Origin: DASUTW01 sp035513995 | GTDB taxonomy: Bacteria > Actinomycetota > UBA4738 > CALAEC01 | DNA: 15,734 bases | Direction of reading: 5' to 3' | Assembly (NCBI GenBank): GCA_035513995.1 | Contig: DATKBL010000096.1 | Coordinates: forward strand, 1 to 15,734 | Part shown: positions 1 to 7,578 of the stretch, piece by piece | How positions within the stretch are numbered: the stretch's first letter is position 1 | Layout: each line of letters begins with the position of its first letter | Notes under the pieces: generated by a model | Databases searched by the model: none | Seen by the model: only the letters and a program-made list of their open reading frames with translations | Told to the model about the DNA's origin: nothing | Program-made: the position numbers and the translations under genes

Positions 1-201
1 CGCGGGGTCCGCGACCCCGCGACCGAGCACGACCCCCTCGTCACCCTCCCCGCCCCCGCGGTCCCCTCGTGGGCGGGTCGGGCGGTCGGCGTCGCACGGC
101 GCTTCCGCGCCGGTTACGCGATGGCGGGGTTGATCGAGGGGGCGGCGGTGGCCGCGGCCGTCTGGATCGTGCTGCGGGGGATGGACCTCGGCTTCCTCTA
201 G
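1..201 (+). CDS. C-terminal end of an unidentified membrane protein (partial)
   Basis: The reading frame is open from the first base to a TAG at 199-201, giving 66 residues that lack a start in this window. The first half is rich in Pro, Ala and Val. The last 30 residues contain a hydrophobic stretch (GLIEGAAVAAAVWIVLRGM) that could be one membrane-spanning helix, followed by a very short tail ending DLGFL. No family is recognised from this fragment. It runs in the same direction as the penicillin-binding protein gene, which starts 70 bp later behind its own -10 element, so co-transcription is possible but not needed. Codon use is GC-rich like its neighbours. It could be a chance open frame, since such frames are common in GC-rich DNA, but the hydrophobic end and the fit to the gap before the next gene favour a real gene end. 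Confidence 0.45.
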   Translation, partial: RGVRDPATEHDPLVTLPAPAVPSWAGRAVGVARRFRAGYAMAGLIEGAAVAAAVWIVLRGMDLGFL

Positions 202-255
202 GCCGCCGAGGCTCCCGATCTGCTCCAAAAGGGATCGAAATCGCGGGGGCCTGGG

Positions 256-261
256 TACACT
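256..261 (+). promoter_or_regulatory. -10 element (TACACT) of the penicillin-binding protein gene
   Basis: TACACT matches the TANNNT pattern of actinobacterial -10 elements and lies 9 nt before the ATG. No Shine-Dalgarno sequence lies between it and the ATG, so the transcript would have almost no leader. No good -35 hexamer is seen at 16-18 bp upstream. The same hexamer precedes the genes at 5683 and 9433. Confidence 0.5.
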
Positions 262-270
262 CTAGCTCCG

Positions 271-2541
271 ATGGCCATCCGTACGGCTCCCAAGAAGCCC
301 TCGCGGAAGCACGCATCCAAGCGCGTCTCCTCCAGGTCGCTGAAGCACGGCTCGAAGCGTCAGCGCGAGCGCCGTCGGGGGCCCGTCCGGACGTGGCTGC
401 GGAAGTGGTGGTGGCTGTGGGCCCCACCGATCGTGCTCGGATTGATCGGCGCCGGCGCCCTCGTCTACCTCTACGTCACGATCCCCCTGCCCCCCGAGCG
501 CGTGCTCGCCCAGACCACGTTCCTCTTCGACCGGGAGGGGGAGCGGCTGACCACCCTCGACGGCCCGGAGGACCGCTCGGTCGTGGACCTCGAGCGGGTC
601 CCCGACCACGTGCGCCAGGCGGTGCTGGCCGCCGAGGACGCCCGCTTCTACGACCACCCGGGCATCTCGATCGTGGACATCATCCGGGCCGGGTGGGTCG
701 ACCTCACCGGCGGGAGGACCACCGGAGCCTCGACGGTGACGCAGCAGCTCGTCCGCAACGTCTTCCCCGAGGTCGGCACCGAGCGGACGATCACCCGGAA
801 GATCAAGGAGGCGATCCTCGCCCTCAAGCTCGAACGCGAGCTGGACAAGAACGAGATCCTCGAGCGCTACCTCAACACGATCTACCTGGGCGACGGCACC
901 TACGGCTTCCAGGCCGCCTCACGTCACTACTTCGGGAAGCCCGTGGCTCAGATCAACGTGCTGCAGGCGGCCACGCTGGCCGGCATCATCGCCCGCCCCG
1001 AGGGCTTCAACCCGCGGGTCAATCCCGAGAACTCGATCGTCCGTCGGAACTACGTCCTCGACCGGATGGCGGAGCTCGGGTACCTCACGCGGTCTCGCGC
1101 GGAGCGCTTGAAGCAGCGCCCGGTGAAGACTCGGAACGTAGAGGAGGGGTTCGCCGACAGTCCCGCCGCCTGGTTCATCGACTACACGAGGCAGTGGCTC
1201 ACGAACGTCAAGCTCTCCCCGCTGGAGGATCCGCGCGAGCAGACCTACCAGGGCGGGCTGCGCATCCGGTCCACGATCGATATGCAGTGGCAGGAGGCGG
1301 CCATCGCCGCGATCAAGAACCGCTACTCCTACGAGGGGGCGCCCGACGCCGCGCTCGTGGCGATCGATCCGCACAACGGCGAGATCCGAGCCGTCGCCTC
1401 GAGCCTGGACTACTCGGCCGACCCCGACGAGCGGGCCTTCCACCCGGCCACGTTCGGCTGCAACCTCGCCCGAGGGTGCGGGTGGCTCGTGGACACGAAC
1501 GGCGACGGCGAGAAGGAGCGGCAGTCGACGACCGGCCGCCAGACCGGTTCGGCCTTCAAGATCTTCACGGTCGGCGCGGCCGTCGAGGACGGCGTGCACC
1601 TCCGATCCACCTTCTCGGGCGCCAGCCCGATCCGGCTCGACGAGCCTCCGTGCGGCTCGGAGGCGGACCCGTGGGAGCCCCAGAACTTCGGAGGCTCCAG
1701 CTACGGCTCGATGGACCTTTACGGCGCCACGCAGTCGTCCGTGAACACGGTCTTTGCCCAGCTGATCGAGTACGTGGGGCCCGAGAAGGTCGTGGACTAC
1801 GCCCACCGCATGGGCATCAGCAGCAAGATCCCGGAGTTCTGCTCGATCACTCTTGGCGCCGTCGAGGTCAACGTGCTCGAGATGACCTCGGCCGTCGCGA
1901 CGCTCGCGAACGGCGGGGTCCGCCACGAGCCCACCCCCGTGGGCGTGATCCGCTCGCCCGACAACGAGGTGATCTGGAAGAACGACGGCCAGGGCGAGCG
2001 GGTGATGGACGAGAACGAGGCGTGGCAGACGGTGGACGCCCTCGAGGGCGTGATGAACGGGACCGCGGCCGGCGCCAACTTCGGGGTCCCCGCCTTCGGG
2101 AAGACGGGATCCGAGGACGACGCGACCGACGGTTGGTTCTGCGGCTCCACATCCGAGCTCACGGCCTGCGTCTGGGTCGGCCACCATGAGGGGCAGATCC
2201 CGATCCCGGGGCTCACGGGCGGTGGCTGGGCGGCGCCGGTGTGGCGAGACTTCATGGTCGCGGCCCACCAGGGTCTCCAGGCGCAGTCGTTCCCCACGCC
2301 CGAGCTGACTGGTGAGCTGGCCAAGCCGAAGGTCCCGGTCCCGGCGCCGAGCTCCTCGGCCCCCTCCGAGCCCGAGAAGGAGAAGCCCGAGAAGCCCGAG
2401 AGGCCCGACCCGGAGCCGACCGAGCCGCCGGAGCCCCCTCCCTCCCCGGAACCCTCGCCGCCTCCCACGCCCACGCCATCGCCCACAGAAGCGGTGTCGT
2501 CGGAGGGTCGGTCCCGGCCCGGCGAGCCCCCGGAGCCCTGA
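271..2541 (+). CDS. Class A penicillin-binding protein (bifunctional transglycosylase/transpeptidase)
   Basis: This 756-residue protein polymerises lipid II into glycan strands and cross-links the stem peptides outside the cytoplasmic membrane. It starts with a strongly basic cytoplasmic tail (residues 1-45), then one membrane helix (about 47-72). The GT51 transglycosylase domain shows the EDxxFxxHxG motif with catalytic Glu122, GASTVTQQL at 152-160, and the RKIKEA...YLNTIYLG region. The transpeptidase domain has nucleophile motif SAFK (427-430), SVN (490-492) and KTGS (611-614), so both activities look intact. A Pro/Glu/Ser/Thr-rich tail (about 685-756) probably lies in the wall. Between the linker and SAFK is an insert with two Cys (397, 403) and DTNGDGEKE (408-416), like a calcium loop. 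Six Cys all lie in the extracellular domain. The ATG at 271 is chosen because a -10 element sits just upstream. The TGA directly abuts the stop of the converging regulator gene. It is a PonA-type protein; which paralogue is not known. Confidence 0.97.
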   Translation: MAIRTAPKKPSRKHASKRVSSRSLKHGSKRQRERRRGPVRTWLRKWWWLWAPPIVLGLIGAGALVYLYVTIPLPPERVLAQTTFLFDREGERLTTLDGPEDRSVVDLERVPDHVRQAVLAAEDARFYDHPGISIVDIIRAGWVDLTGGRTTGASTVTQQLVRNVFPEVGTERTITRKIKEAILALKLERELDKNEILERYLNTIYLGDGTYGFQAASRHYFGKPVAQINVLQAATLAGIIARPEGFNPRVNPENSIVRRNYVLDRMAELGYLTRSRAERLKQRPVKTRNVEEGFADSPAAWFIDYTRQWLTNVKLSPLEDPREQTYQGGLRIRSTIDMQWQEAAIAAIKNRYSYEGAPDAALVAIDPHNGEIRAVASSLDYSADPDERAFHPATFGCNLARGCGWLVDTNGDGEKERQSTTGRQTGSAFKIFTVGAAVEDGVHLRSTFSGASPIRLDEPPCGSEADPWEPQNFGGSSYGSMDLYGATQSSVNTVFAQLIEYVGPEKVVDYAHRMGISSKIPEFCSITLGAVEVNVLEMTSAVATLANGGVRHEPTPVGVIRSPDNEVIWKNDGQGERVMDENEAWQTVDALEGVMNGTAAGANFGVPAFGKTGSEDDATDGWFCGSTSELTACVWVGHHEGQIPIPGLTGGGWAAPVWRDFMVAAHQGLQAQSFPTPELTGELAKPKVPVPAPSSSAPSEPEKEKPEKPERPDPEPTEPPEPPPSPEPSPPPTPTPSPTEAVSSEGRSRPGEPPEP

Positions 2542-3180
2542 TTACTCGATGATCTGACGGCGCATCGCCTCGGCGACCGCCGCCGTCCGGTCCGGGGTTC
2601 CGAGCTTCTGGTAGATGTGCTCGAGGTGCGTCTTCACCGTGTCGGGTGAGATGAAGAGCCGCTCGGCGATCTGGCGGTTCGTGTGCCCCATCGCGAGGAA
2701 CCGCAGCACCTCGAGCTCCCGCTTGGTGAGGTCGCCGAGGGTTCGGAGCCGGTCGCTGTCGCCGTCGAGCTGGTCGGCGACCGCCCCCACCGCGTCGGGA
2801 TCGATCACCATGTTGCCGCTCGCGACGAGCCGCACGGTGCTCACGAGGTGTTCGGCGTCGCGCGCTTTCAGCACGTAGCCCCGAGCCCCTGCTCGGACCG
2901 CTTCGAGGACGACCCGCTTCTCCTCGTGCCCGGTGAGGATCACGACCCCGGTCTCGGGGCTGTTCTCGCGGATCTGCTTCGTCGCCTCGATCCCGTCGAG
3001 GTCGTCCATGCGCACGTCGAGCACGACGACATCGGGCTTCAGCTCCGCCACGATCTTGACGGCCTCGTGGCCCCCGGAGGCCTCGCCGACCACTCGGATG
3101 TCCTCGGCGGTCTCGAGGTACCGGCGCAGCCCCTGGCGGACGAGCTGATGGTCATCGGCGATGACGACGGTGACGGGCAA
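2542..3180 (-). CDS. NarL/LuxR-family two-component response regulator (orphan)
   Basis: This 212-residue protein has a receiver domain (about 3-120) and a C-terminal LuxR-type helix-turn-helix (about 150-210), so it should bind DNA in response to phosphorylation. Receiver landmarks are all present: acidic pair Asp9-Asp10, phospho-acceptor Asp55 (VVVLDVRM), Thr83 (VILTG) and Lys105 (GYVLKA). The HTH shows LTKRELEVLRFLAMGHTNRQ and then SPDTVKTHL, the GerE-type pattern. The start is TTG at 3180, since no ATG or GTG gives a better N-terminus; a G-rich GGGGGGAAG lies about 6 nt upstream as a weak ribosome-binding site. No sensor kinase gene is in the window. It lies 63 bp after the mannosyltransferase gene on the same strand, so it may be read with it or from its own -10 element. 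Its TAA abuts the TGA of the converging PBP gene. Confidence 0.95.
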   Translation of the reverse strand: MPVTVVIADDHQLVRQGLRRYLETAEDIRVVGEASGGHEAVKIVAELKPDVVVLDVRMDDLDGIEATKQIRENSPETGVVILTGHEEKRVVLEAVRAGARGYVLKARDAEHLVSTVRLVASGNMVIDPDAVGAVADQLDGDSDRLRTLGDLTKRELEVLRFLAMGHTNRQIAERLFISPDTVKTHLEHIYQKLGTPDRTAAVAEAMRRQIIE

Positions 3181-3213
3181 GGCAGGCTTCCCCCCGCTTC
3201 CTCGACTGTCCGT

Positions 3214-3219
3214 ATCGTA
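3214..3219 (-). promoter_or_regulatory. Possible -10 element (TACGAT) of the response regulator gene
   Basis: On the minus strand TACGAT fits TANNNT and lies about 33 nt before the TTG start, in the 63-bp gap after the mannosyltransferase gene. The region 17 bp further upstream reads TTCCCG, a poor -35. The regulator could have its own promoter here in addition to read-through. Confidence 0.35.
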
Positions 3220-3243
3220 GACGAGCGAGCGACCCTCGGGAAA

Positions 3244-4464
3244 TCAGAAGACGAAGTACCAGGTCGCGAAGAGCACCGTCATCGTCCCGAGGCCGAGCGA
3301 GAACGCGATGAGGACGGCCTCGTGGACCCCTCGGCGCCGCTCCGCCCAGATCGCCGGCGCCCAGACCAGCGGGAAGATCACCAGCAGGAACCTCGGCAGC
3401 GACATGAACGGCCGCGGGAGGAAGGTGAACGAGAGCGGCACGAGCAGGCTGCTCCACGTGTAGATCGCGTAGGCGGCGCGTGTCCGGAACGCCACCCATC
3501 CGGCGGCGACCAGGGCCGGGACGACCAGCACCCAGTCGAGCAGGTGGTAGCCGCCTGGGTAGACGCCGATCCAGCGGAACGCCTCCCGCGTGCCCAGCCA
3601 GAGCGATTCGAGCGGCAGGACGAACTCCCGCTCCCAGTTCGCCTGCTGCGTGACCGGCGCGAGCCACTCACCGGCCTTCACCTTCCAGAACAGGAGGTAC
3701 GCGCCCGCGGCGAGGCCCACCATCGCCCCGGCGCCGAGCGCCCCGAGGAGCGGGGCCGGTCCGGTCCGGTTCGCTCTCCACTGTTGGAACCCCTCGACGG
3801 CGAGCGGCAGGGCGAGGAGCACGCCGACGTTGCGCGTCGCCGCGGCCGCGGCGCCTGCCACGCCTGCCACACCCCATCGCCCGCGTCGCGCGCCCCAGAA
3901 GGCGAGCAGCGTGAAGAGGAGGAACGGCGACTCCGAGTACGGCGCGAGGAAGAAGAACGCCGTGGGGAAGATCGCCAGGTAGAGGACGGAGCGGCGCGCC
4001 ACGCGCTCGCCCCATTCGGCGCTCGTCAGGAAGTAGAGGACGATCAGCGCGCCCGCGAACGCCATGTTCGAGACGAGGATCCCGGCGGCGAGGGGCCGCC
4101 CTCCCAGGAGGAACGCCACCCCGCGGATCAGCAGGGGGTACCCGGGGAAGAACACGGCGCTGCCGTCCCCGTCCATGTAGCCCTGGTCGGCGATCCGCAG
4201 GAACCACAGCGCGTCGAACCGCTCCCACGCGGTGACGACGTTGTGCCACCCGCCCTCGATCGGGAAGGCCTCCCAGCCGGGCGGCCCGACGGGCTCCCCC
4301 GACGGCAGGAGTGCGGTGCCGATGACGGCCACGATCGACAGGGCGACGCGGACCCCCAGGAATACGAGGAGGCAGTAGCGCACCCCGCGGCGGATGCGGC
4401 CGCGCTCGGCCCTCGAGTCGGGCTCCGACCCGGTTGCGGCGGTCCTGTGATCCTCGGTCTTCAC
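3244..4464 (-). CDS. Polytopic mannosyltransferase, PIG-V-like (GT-C fold)
   Basis: This 406-residue integral membrane protein has about 8-10 hydrophobic segments from residue 30 onward. Residues 82-96 read RFDALWFLRIADQGY, followed by FFPGYPLL. This matches the PIG-V/Mannosyl_trans2 pattern, in which the luminal or extracytoplasmic Asp (here Asp84) is thought to be catalytic. Such GT-C enzymes use polyprenyl-phosphate sugars as donors and act on the outer face of the membrane. The acceptor (lipid glycan, lipoglycan or protein) cannot be read from sequence. The start is GTG at 4464: GGAGG lies 7 nt upstream, and the start overlaps the upstream GT87 stop as GTGA, a classic coupling arrangement. 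The frame stays open much further upstream, but that extension lies across the GT87 gene and is a shadow. The response regulator follows 63 bp downstream. Family assignment is good; the exact sugar is inferred. Confidence 0.88.
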   Translation of the reverse strand: MKTEDHRTAATGSEPDSRAERGRIRRGVRYCLLVFLGVRVALSIVAVIGTALLPSGEPVGPPGWEAFPIEGGWHNVVTAWERFDALWFLRIADQGYMDGDGSAVFFPGYPLLIRGVAFLLGGRPLAAGILVSNMAFAGALIVLYFLTSAEWGERVARRSVLYLAIFPTAFFFLAPYSESPFLLFTLLAFWGARRGRWGVAGVAGAAAAATRNVGVLLALPLAVEGFQQWRANRTGPAPLLGALGAGAMVGLAAGAYLLFWKVKAGEWLAPVTQQANWEREFVLPLESLWLGTREAFRWIGVYPGGYHLLDWVLVVPALVAAGWVAFRTRAAYAIYTWSSLLVPLSFTFLPRPFMSLPRFLLVIFPLVWAPAIWAERRRGVHEAVLIAFSLGLGTMTVLFATWYFVF

Positions 4465-5636
4465 GACGCGGCCTCCTGAAGAGGGCGCTCCGGCTCGGGT
4501 TCCGGCGCCGGGCGGCGCACCCACAGCACGAGCGCCCACACCAGCACGGCTGTCCGGGCCACGAGCGCAAGCTCGAACGCCCAGAAGGGTACCCCGCCGT
4601 CCTGACCCGCCATCTCCGCGAACCACCGGAAGCGGGTGACGAACACGGCGAGCTCGGCGGCCGAGAACGCGAGGAACACAGGGAGGTGCGGCAGCGCGAG
4701 GGCGAACCATGGGAGGAGCCACAGGCTGAACTGCGGCGAGTAGACCTTCCCGGCCAGGAGGAAGGCCACGAGGAGCGGGAAGCCGAAGGTCCACGCGGGG
4801 AAGCCCGGACGGAGCCGGGTCGCCGCGGCCCACAGGCCGGCCGCGAGCGCCACGAAGGCGAGACCCGCGACGACGTTCACCGCCTCGGTGGTCCCCGGCC
4901 AGCCGAGGTGCCGCTGGGTGAGGTGCCAGATCGAGTCCCAGTCGGCCGGCCGCTCGGCGTTGAACCGGAAGAAGAGCGACCATCGCTCGGGCGCCAGGAT
5001 GGCGAACGGCAGGTTGATCGCCGCCCAGGCGGCGCCCGACGCCCCCGCCAGGAGCGCCGCTCGTTCGAGCCGTCCCTCCCGGAGTCGCGAGATGGCGAAG
5101 GGCAGGACGAGCAGCGCCGGGTAGAGCTTCGCGGCCGCCCCCACGCCGAGGGCGAGCCCCGCCAGGCCGTCGCGGCGCCGGAGGAACGCCCACGTGCCCA
5201 GGGTTGCCGCCGCGACGGCCAGCAGATCCCAGTTCACGAACGCGTACACGAGCAGCGTGGGGGCGGCCGCGAAGTAGAGCGCGCGCCGCCCGACCACTCG
5301 CGCCAGCACCCCCGCCGTCACCAGCCCCAGCGCCGCCAGCATCAGGGCGTTCCAGACGAAGAACGAGCTCGAGGAGTCGGCCGGGATGCCGGCCAGCGCC
5401 ATGGCGAGCCCCGTCAGCACCGGGTACTCGTTGTCGGCCCCGAGGTAGGGGACCGCGCCCTCGTCGAGGCGCTCGGTGTGGAAGAGCGGGACGACGTCCG
5501 AGTAGCAGAGCAGGGTGTACTGCCGCCCGTCCCACGGGCCCAGGCAGGGGGACTTCTGCAGGAACCCGAGGGTCAGCGTGAGCAGCGTGACCCCCAGGAC
5601 GATCGCGAGGGTCGCGCGGTCGCGGCCGGCCTCCAC
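4461..5636 (-). CDS. GT87-family (DUF2029) polyprenol-dependent glycosyltransferase
   Basis: This 391-residue integral membrane protein starts with a helix at about 10-27 and alternates hydrophobic segments to the C-terminus. Features of the DUF2029/GT87 group (which includes the mycobacterial mannosyltransferase PimE) are the first extracytoplasmic loop with YSD (45-47), the DNEYPVLTG block (69-77), NWDLLAVA, AAKLYPALLVLPFA and KVYSPQFSLWLLPW. Members transfer a sugar, usually mannose, from polyprenyl phosphate outside the membrane. The start is taken as GTG at 5636. It gives a short charged N-terminus before the first helix, and a -10-like GATACT lies 6 nt upstream. A longer frame back to 5783 would run through the divergent DUF2207 start and is rejected. 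The TGA overlaps the next gene's GTG by 4 nt, so the two transferases are probably translated together and may act in one glycan pathway. Confidence 0.88.
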   Translation of the reverse strand: MEAGRDRATLAIVLGVTLLTLTLGFLQKSPCLGPWDGRQYTLLCYSDVVPLFHTERLDEGAVPYLGADNEYPVLTGLAMALAGIPADSSSSFFVWNALMLAALGLVTAGVLARVVGRRALYFAAAPTLLVYAFVNWDLLAVAAATLGTWAFLRRRDGLAGLALGVGAAAKLYPALLVLPFAISRLREGRLERAALLAGASGAAWAAINLPFAILAPERWSLFFRFNAERPADWDSIWHLTQRHLGWPGTTEAVNVVAGLAFVALAAGLWAAATRLRPGFPAWTFGFPLLVAFLLAGKVYSPQFSLWLLPWFALALPHLPVFLAFSAAELAVFVTRFRWFAEMAGQDGGVPFWAFELALVARTAVLVWALVLWVRRPAPEPEPERPLQEAAS

Positions 5637-5642
5637 CCGCCT

Positions 5643-5648
5643 AGTATC
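5643..5648 (-). promoter_or_regulatory. -10 element (GATACT) of the GT87 gene
   Basis: On the minus strand GATACT is followed by AGGCGG and then the GTG start, which fits a leaderless transcript; AGGCGG could also act as a weak ribosome-binding site. It is back to back with the DUF2207 promoter, so the 46-bp gap 5637-5682 is a compact divergent control region. Confidence 0.4.
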
Positions 5649-5670
5649 CGCGACCGGAGCGACCTCCCGG

Positions 5671-5676
5671 TACACT
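5671..5676 (+). promoter_or_regulatory. -10 element (TACACT) of the first DUF2207 gene
   Basis: TACACT is followed by six bases and the ATG at 5683 with no Shine-Dalgarno sequence, as expected for leaderless transcription. No strong -35 is seen. The hexamer is identical to those before 271 and 9433. Confidence 0.55.
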
Positions 5677-5682
5677 TCGGCC

Positions 5683-7578
5683 ATGTCGACGAGGGGGAGG
5701 GTCGTGCTGCTCCTCGTCGCCGCTCTCATCCCGACCGTGCTCGCGACGGGCGTCCTCTCCGGCCTGGGGGAGTCCTTCGGCAAGACCTACCACTTCCCGA
5801 GGGTCCTGATCGACGCCACGATCGAGCCGGACGGCACGCTGACGCTCCGCGAGCGGCGCACGTTCGATTTCCGGGGAGAGTTCTCCACCGCCTTCTTCAC
5901 GATCGACCCCACCCACGCGCCCGTGATCGCCATCGAGGACTTCACGGTCCGCGAGGGGCCCGAGGTGATCCCGTTCGAGCAGGGCTACTCCGACCGAGGC
6001 GGGTTCCAGGCCACCTGGCGCTTCTCGGCGCGAGACGAGCGGCGCACCTTCACGATCTCGTACCGGGTTCGCTGCGCGGTGGACGTCTACGGCGACACGG
6101 CCCACCTGAACTGGCAGTTCATCGGGCGCGACTGGACCGAGCGAACCGACCTGGCCCGGGTGACGGTGCGCGTCCTCGAGCCCTCGCGCAGAGCGCTCGC
6201 CCGGCAGCCCGCCTGCCCCCTGCCCGCGGAGCTGATCGAGGACCCGGGCCGCTACTCGACCCGCCCGCTGCGGGAAGGCGAGGTCCGGGCCTGGGGCCAC
6301 GGGCCGCTGGCCGGCACGGTTCGGCTCCCGGACCCGGGCACCGTCGAGCTCGAGGTTCGCGACCTCAACCCCGCGGTCTTCGTCGAGGGCTCGATCCTGG
6401 TCCCGCTCGACTCGGTGCCGACCGCCGCGGCCACCCCCGGGGGTCCCGGGCTCCAGCGGATCCTCGCCCTCGAGCGGCTGCAGGCCGAGGAGGCGAACGC
6501 GCTCCGGTCCCGGCACCGGGTCATGAGCGCGCTGACCAACGTCCTGCTGTTCCTCGTCCCTGCGCTGATGCTGCTGCTCGTCCTCGTTGCCGCGCGCCGC
6601 GACCGCGTGCCCGAGGTGCCGAGGACGCTCCAGGAGCCTCCCGACGACGTCCACCCCGTGAAGCTCACCCTGATGTGGAACACCTTCCACAAGCGGCTCG
6701 GCGCGCGCGACGCCTACCGCGCCCAGTTCATGCACCTCGTCCAGGTGGGGGCGATCCGGCTCGACGCCGAGGGGACCGTCTCGGACCCGGAGGAGATCCA
6801 CATCCGCCGTGGGAAGGAGCCCGAGAACGAGATGGACCGAGCCTTCGTCGACTTCCTCTTCGCCGAAGGCGATGAGCCCGCGCTCTCGGGGCTCCGCTCC
6901 CGGGGGGTCCGCAAGGAGCGCCTGACCGACTGGTGGGAGACGGTGGGGGAGGAGACGAAGCGATCGGTGAAGAGCATCGCGAAGGGTCGGAGCCGGGCCG
7001 AGTCGCGATGGATGGGCGTCGTCGCCATCGCCGCCTCGGCGTTCGGCTTCTGGGCATGGACCGGCTTCTCGGAAGGCTTCGAGCCCTTCGGGATCGTGGG
7101 GACGCGCGCTGCCTGGCTCCTCCCGGTCTCGGTCGTGTCGTGGATGGCCGCGAGCCCCTTCCTCCGGCCGCGCCCCTCGATGAGCATGCGCCGCAGGATC
7201 GCCGAGTGGGGCGCGTTCCGTCGGTTCCTCGGGACCTTCTCCACCCTGGAGGACGCGCCGACCCTCGCGGTCGTCGTGTGGGAGCGGTACCTCGTGTACG
7301 CCGTGGCGCTGGGGGTCGCCGACCGGGTCGAGAAGCAGGTACGGGGGCTGATCCCCGAGGAGCGGATGGCCGAGCTCGCTCCCGACGGGGTCTCGGGCTC
7401 GTGGCACTACTGGAGCCACCGGGTGACGCACCAGGACGCGCACGTCGCCGCCGGCGCCGCGGCCACCGTGGGCTGGTCGAGCGGCTGGGGTGGGTCGTCG
7501 TCCAGCGGGGGCGGCGGAGGCGGGTTCTCGGGAGGAGGTGGAGGAGGGGGTGGCGGCACCGGGGGCGGCGCGTCGTAG
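5683..7578 (+). CDS. DUF2207 membrane protein with glycine-rich tail, copy 1
   Basis: This 631-residue protein belongs to the predicted membrane protein family DUF2207, whose biochemical role is unknown. An N-terminal hydrophobic segment (about 7-27) acts as signal or anchor. An extracytoplasmic beta-rich domain follows (about 33-250), with ERRTFDFRGEFSTAFF, WQFIG and a Cys pair (131, 178). Next come a membrane helix (about 286-303), a soluble segment (about 310-440), two more helices (about 444-463 and 475-491), and a domain with RRIAEWGAFRRFL and VVWERYLVYAVALGVADRVEK. It ends in a glycine/serine tail (about 605-631), typical of the family. The ATG at 5683 is preferred over an upstream start at 5515 because a -10 element lies 6 nt before it and the upstream frame crosses the divergent gene. 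It overlaps the next gene by 29 bp and is its paralogue. Confidence 0.92.
   Translation: MSTRGRVVLLLVAALIPTVLATGVLSGLGESFGKTYHFPRVLIDATIEPDGTLTLRERRTFDFRGEFSTAFFTIDPTHAPVIAIEDFTVREGPEVIPFEQGYSDRGGFQATWRFSARDERRTFTISYRVRCAVDVYGDTAHLNWQFIGRDWTERTDLARVTVRVLEPSRRALARQPACPLPAELIEDPGRYSTRPLREGEVRAWGHGPLAGTVRLPDPGTVELEVRDLNPAVFVEGSILVPLDSVPTAAATPGGPGLQRILALERLQAEEANALRSRHRVMSALTNVLLFLVPALMLLLVLVAARRDRVPEVPRTLQEPPDDVHPVKLTLMWNTFHKRLGARDAYRAQFMHLVQVGAIRLDAEGTVSDPEEIHIRRGKEPENEMDRAFVDFLFAEGDEPALSGLRSRGVRKERLTDWWETVGEETKRSVKSIAKGRSRAESRWMGVVAIAASAFGFWAWTGFSEGFEPFGIVGTRAAWLLPVSVVSWMAASPFLRPRPSMSMRRRIAEWGAFRRFLGTFSTLEDAPTLAVVVWERYLVYAVALGVADRVEKQVRGLIPEERMAELAPDGVSGSWHYWSHRVTHQDAHVAAGAAATVGWSSGWGGSSSSGGGGGGFSGGGGGGGGGTGGGAS
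7497..7575 (+). repeat. GGN-rich low-complexity DNA encoding the glycine tail of DUF2207 copy 1
   Basis: Runs of GGN codons make nearly all purine-rich, G-tract DNA here. The stretch carries GGAGG-type Shine-Dalgarno sequences for the next gene and has many GG/GGG tracts that could form a G-quadruplex on the plus strand. A similar tract ends the paralogue (9338-9412). Confidence 0.75.

Noticed and set aside
1..21. Perfect 9-bp inverted repeat with 3-nt loop at the left edge
   Set aside because: It lies inside a probable coding frame made of GC-rich codons, at the window border, with no U-tract; not enough to call a terminator.
69..2189. Long open frame of 706 codons overlapping the penicillin-binding protein
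   Set aside because: It is Arg/Gly/Pro-rich with no recognisable motif and lies out of frame over a gene with all catalytic motifs; a GC-rich shadow.
4465..5535. Upstream extension of the PIG-V-like frame to 763 residues, which could look like a fused gene
   Set aside because: The extension is Arg/Pro/Gly-rich and overlaps the GT87 gene; the GTG at 4464 has a good ribosome-binding site and a GTGA overlap.
5637..5783. Longer N-terminus for GT87 (starts at 5783 or 5684)
   Set aside because: It would run across the divergent DUF2207 start and both -10 elements and adds hydrophilic residues with no homology.
2683..6875. Long plus-strand frames (598 and 813 codons) opposite the glycosyltransferase genes
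   Set aside because: Low-complexity charged sequence with no domain; the minus-strand frames encode clear membrane proteins.
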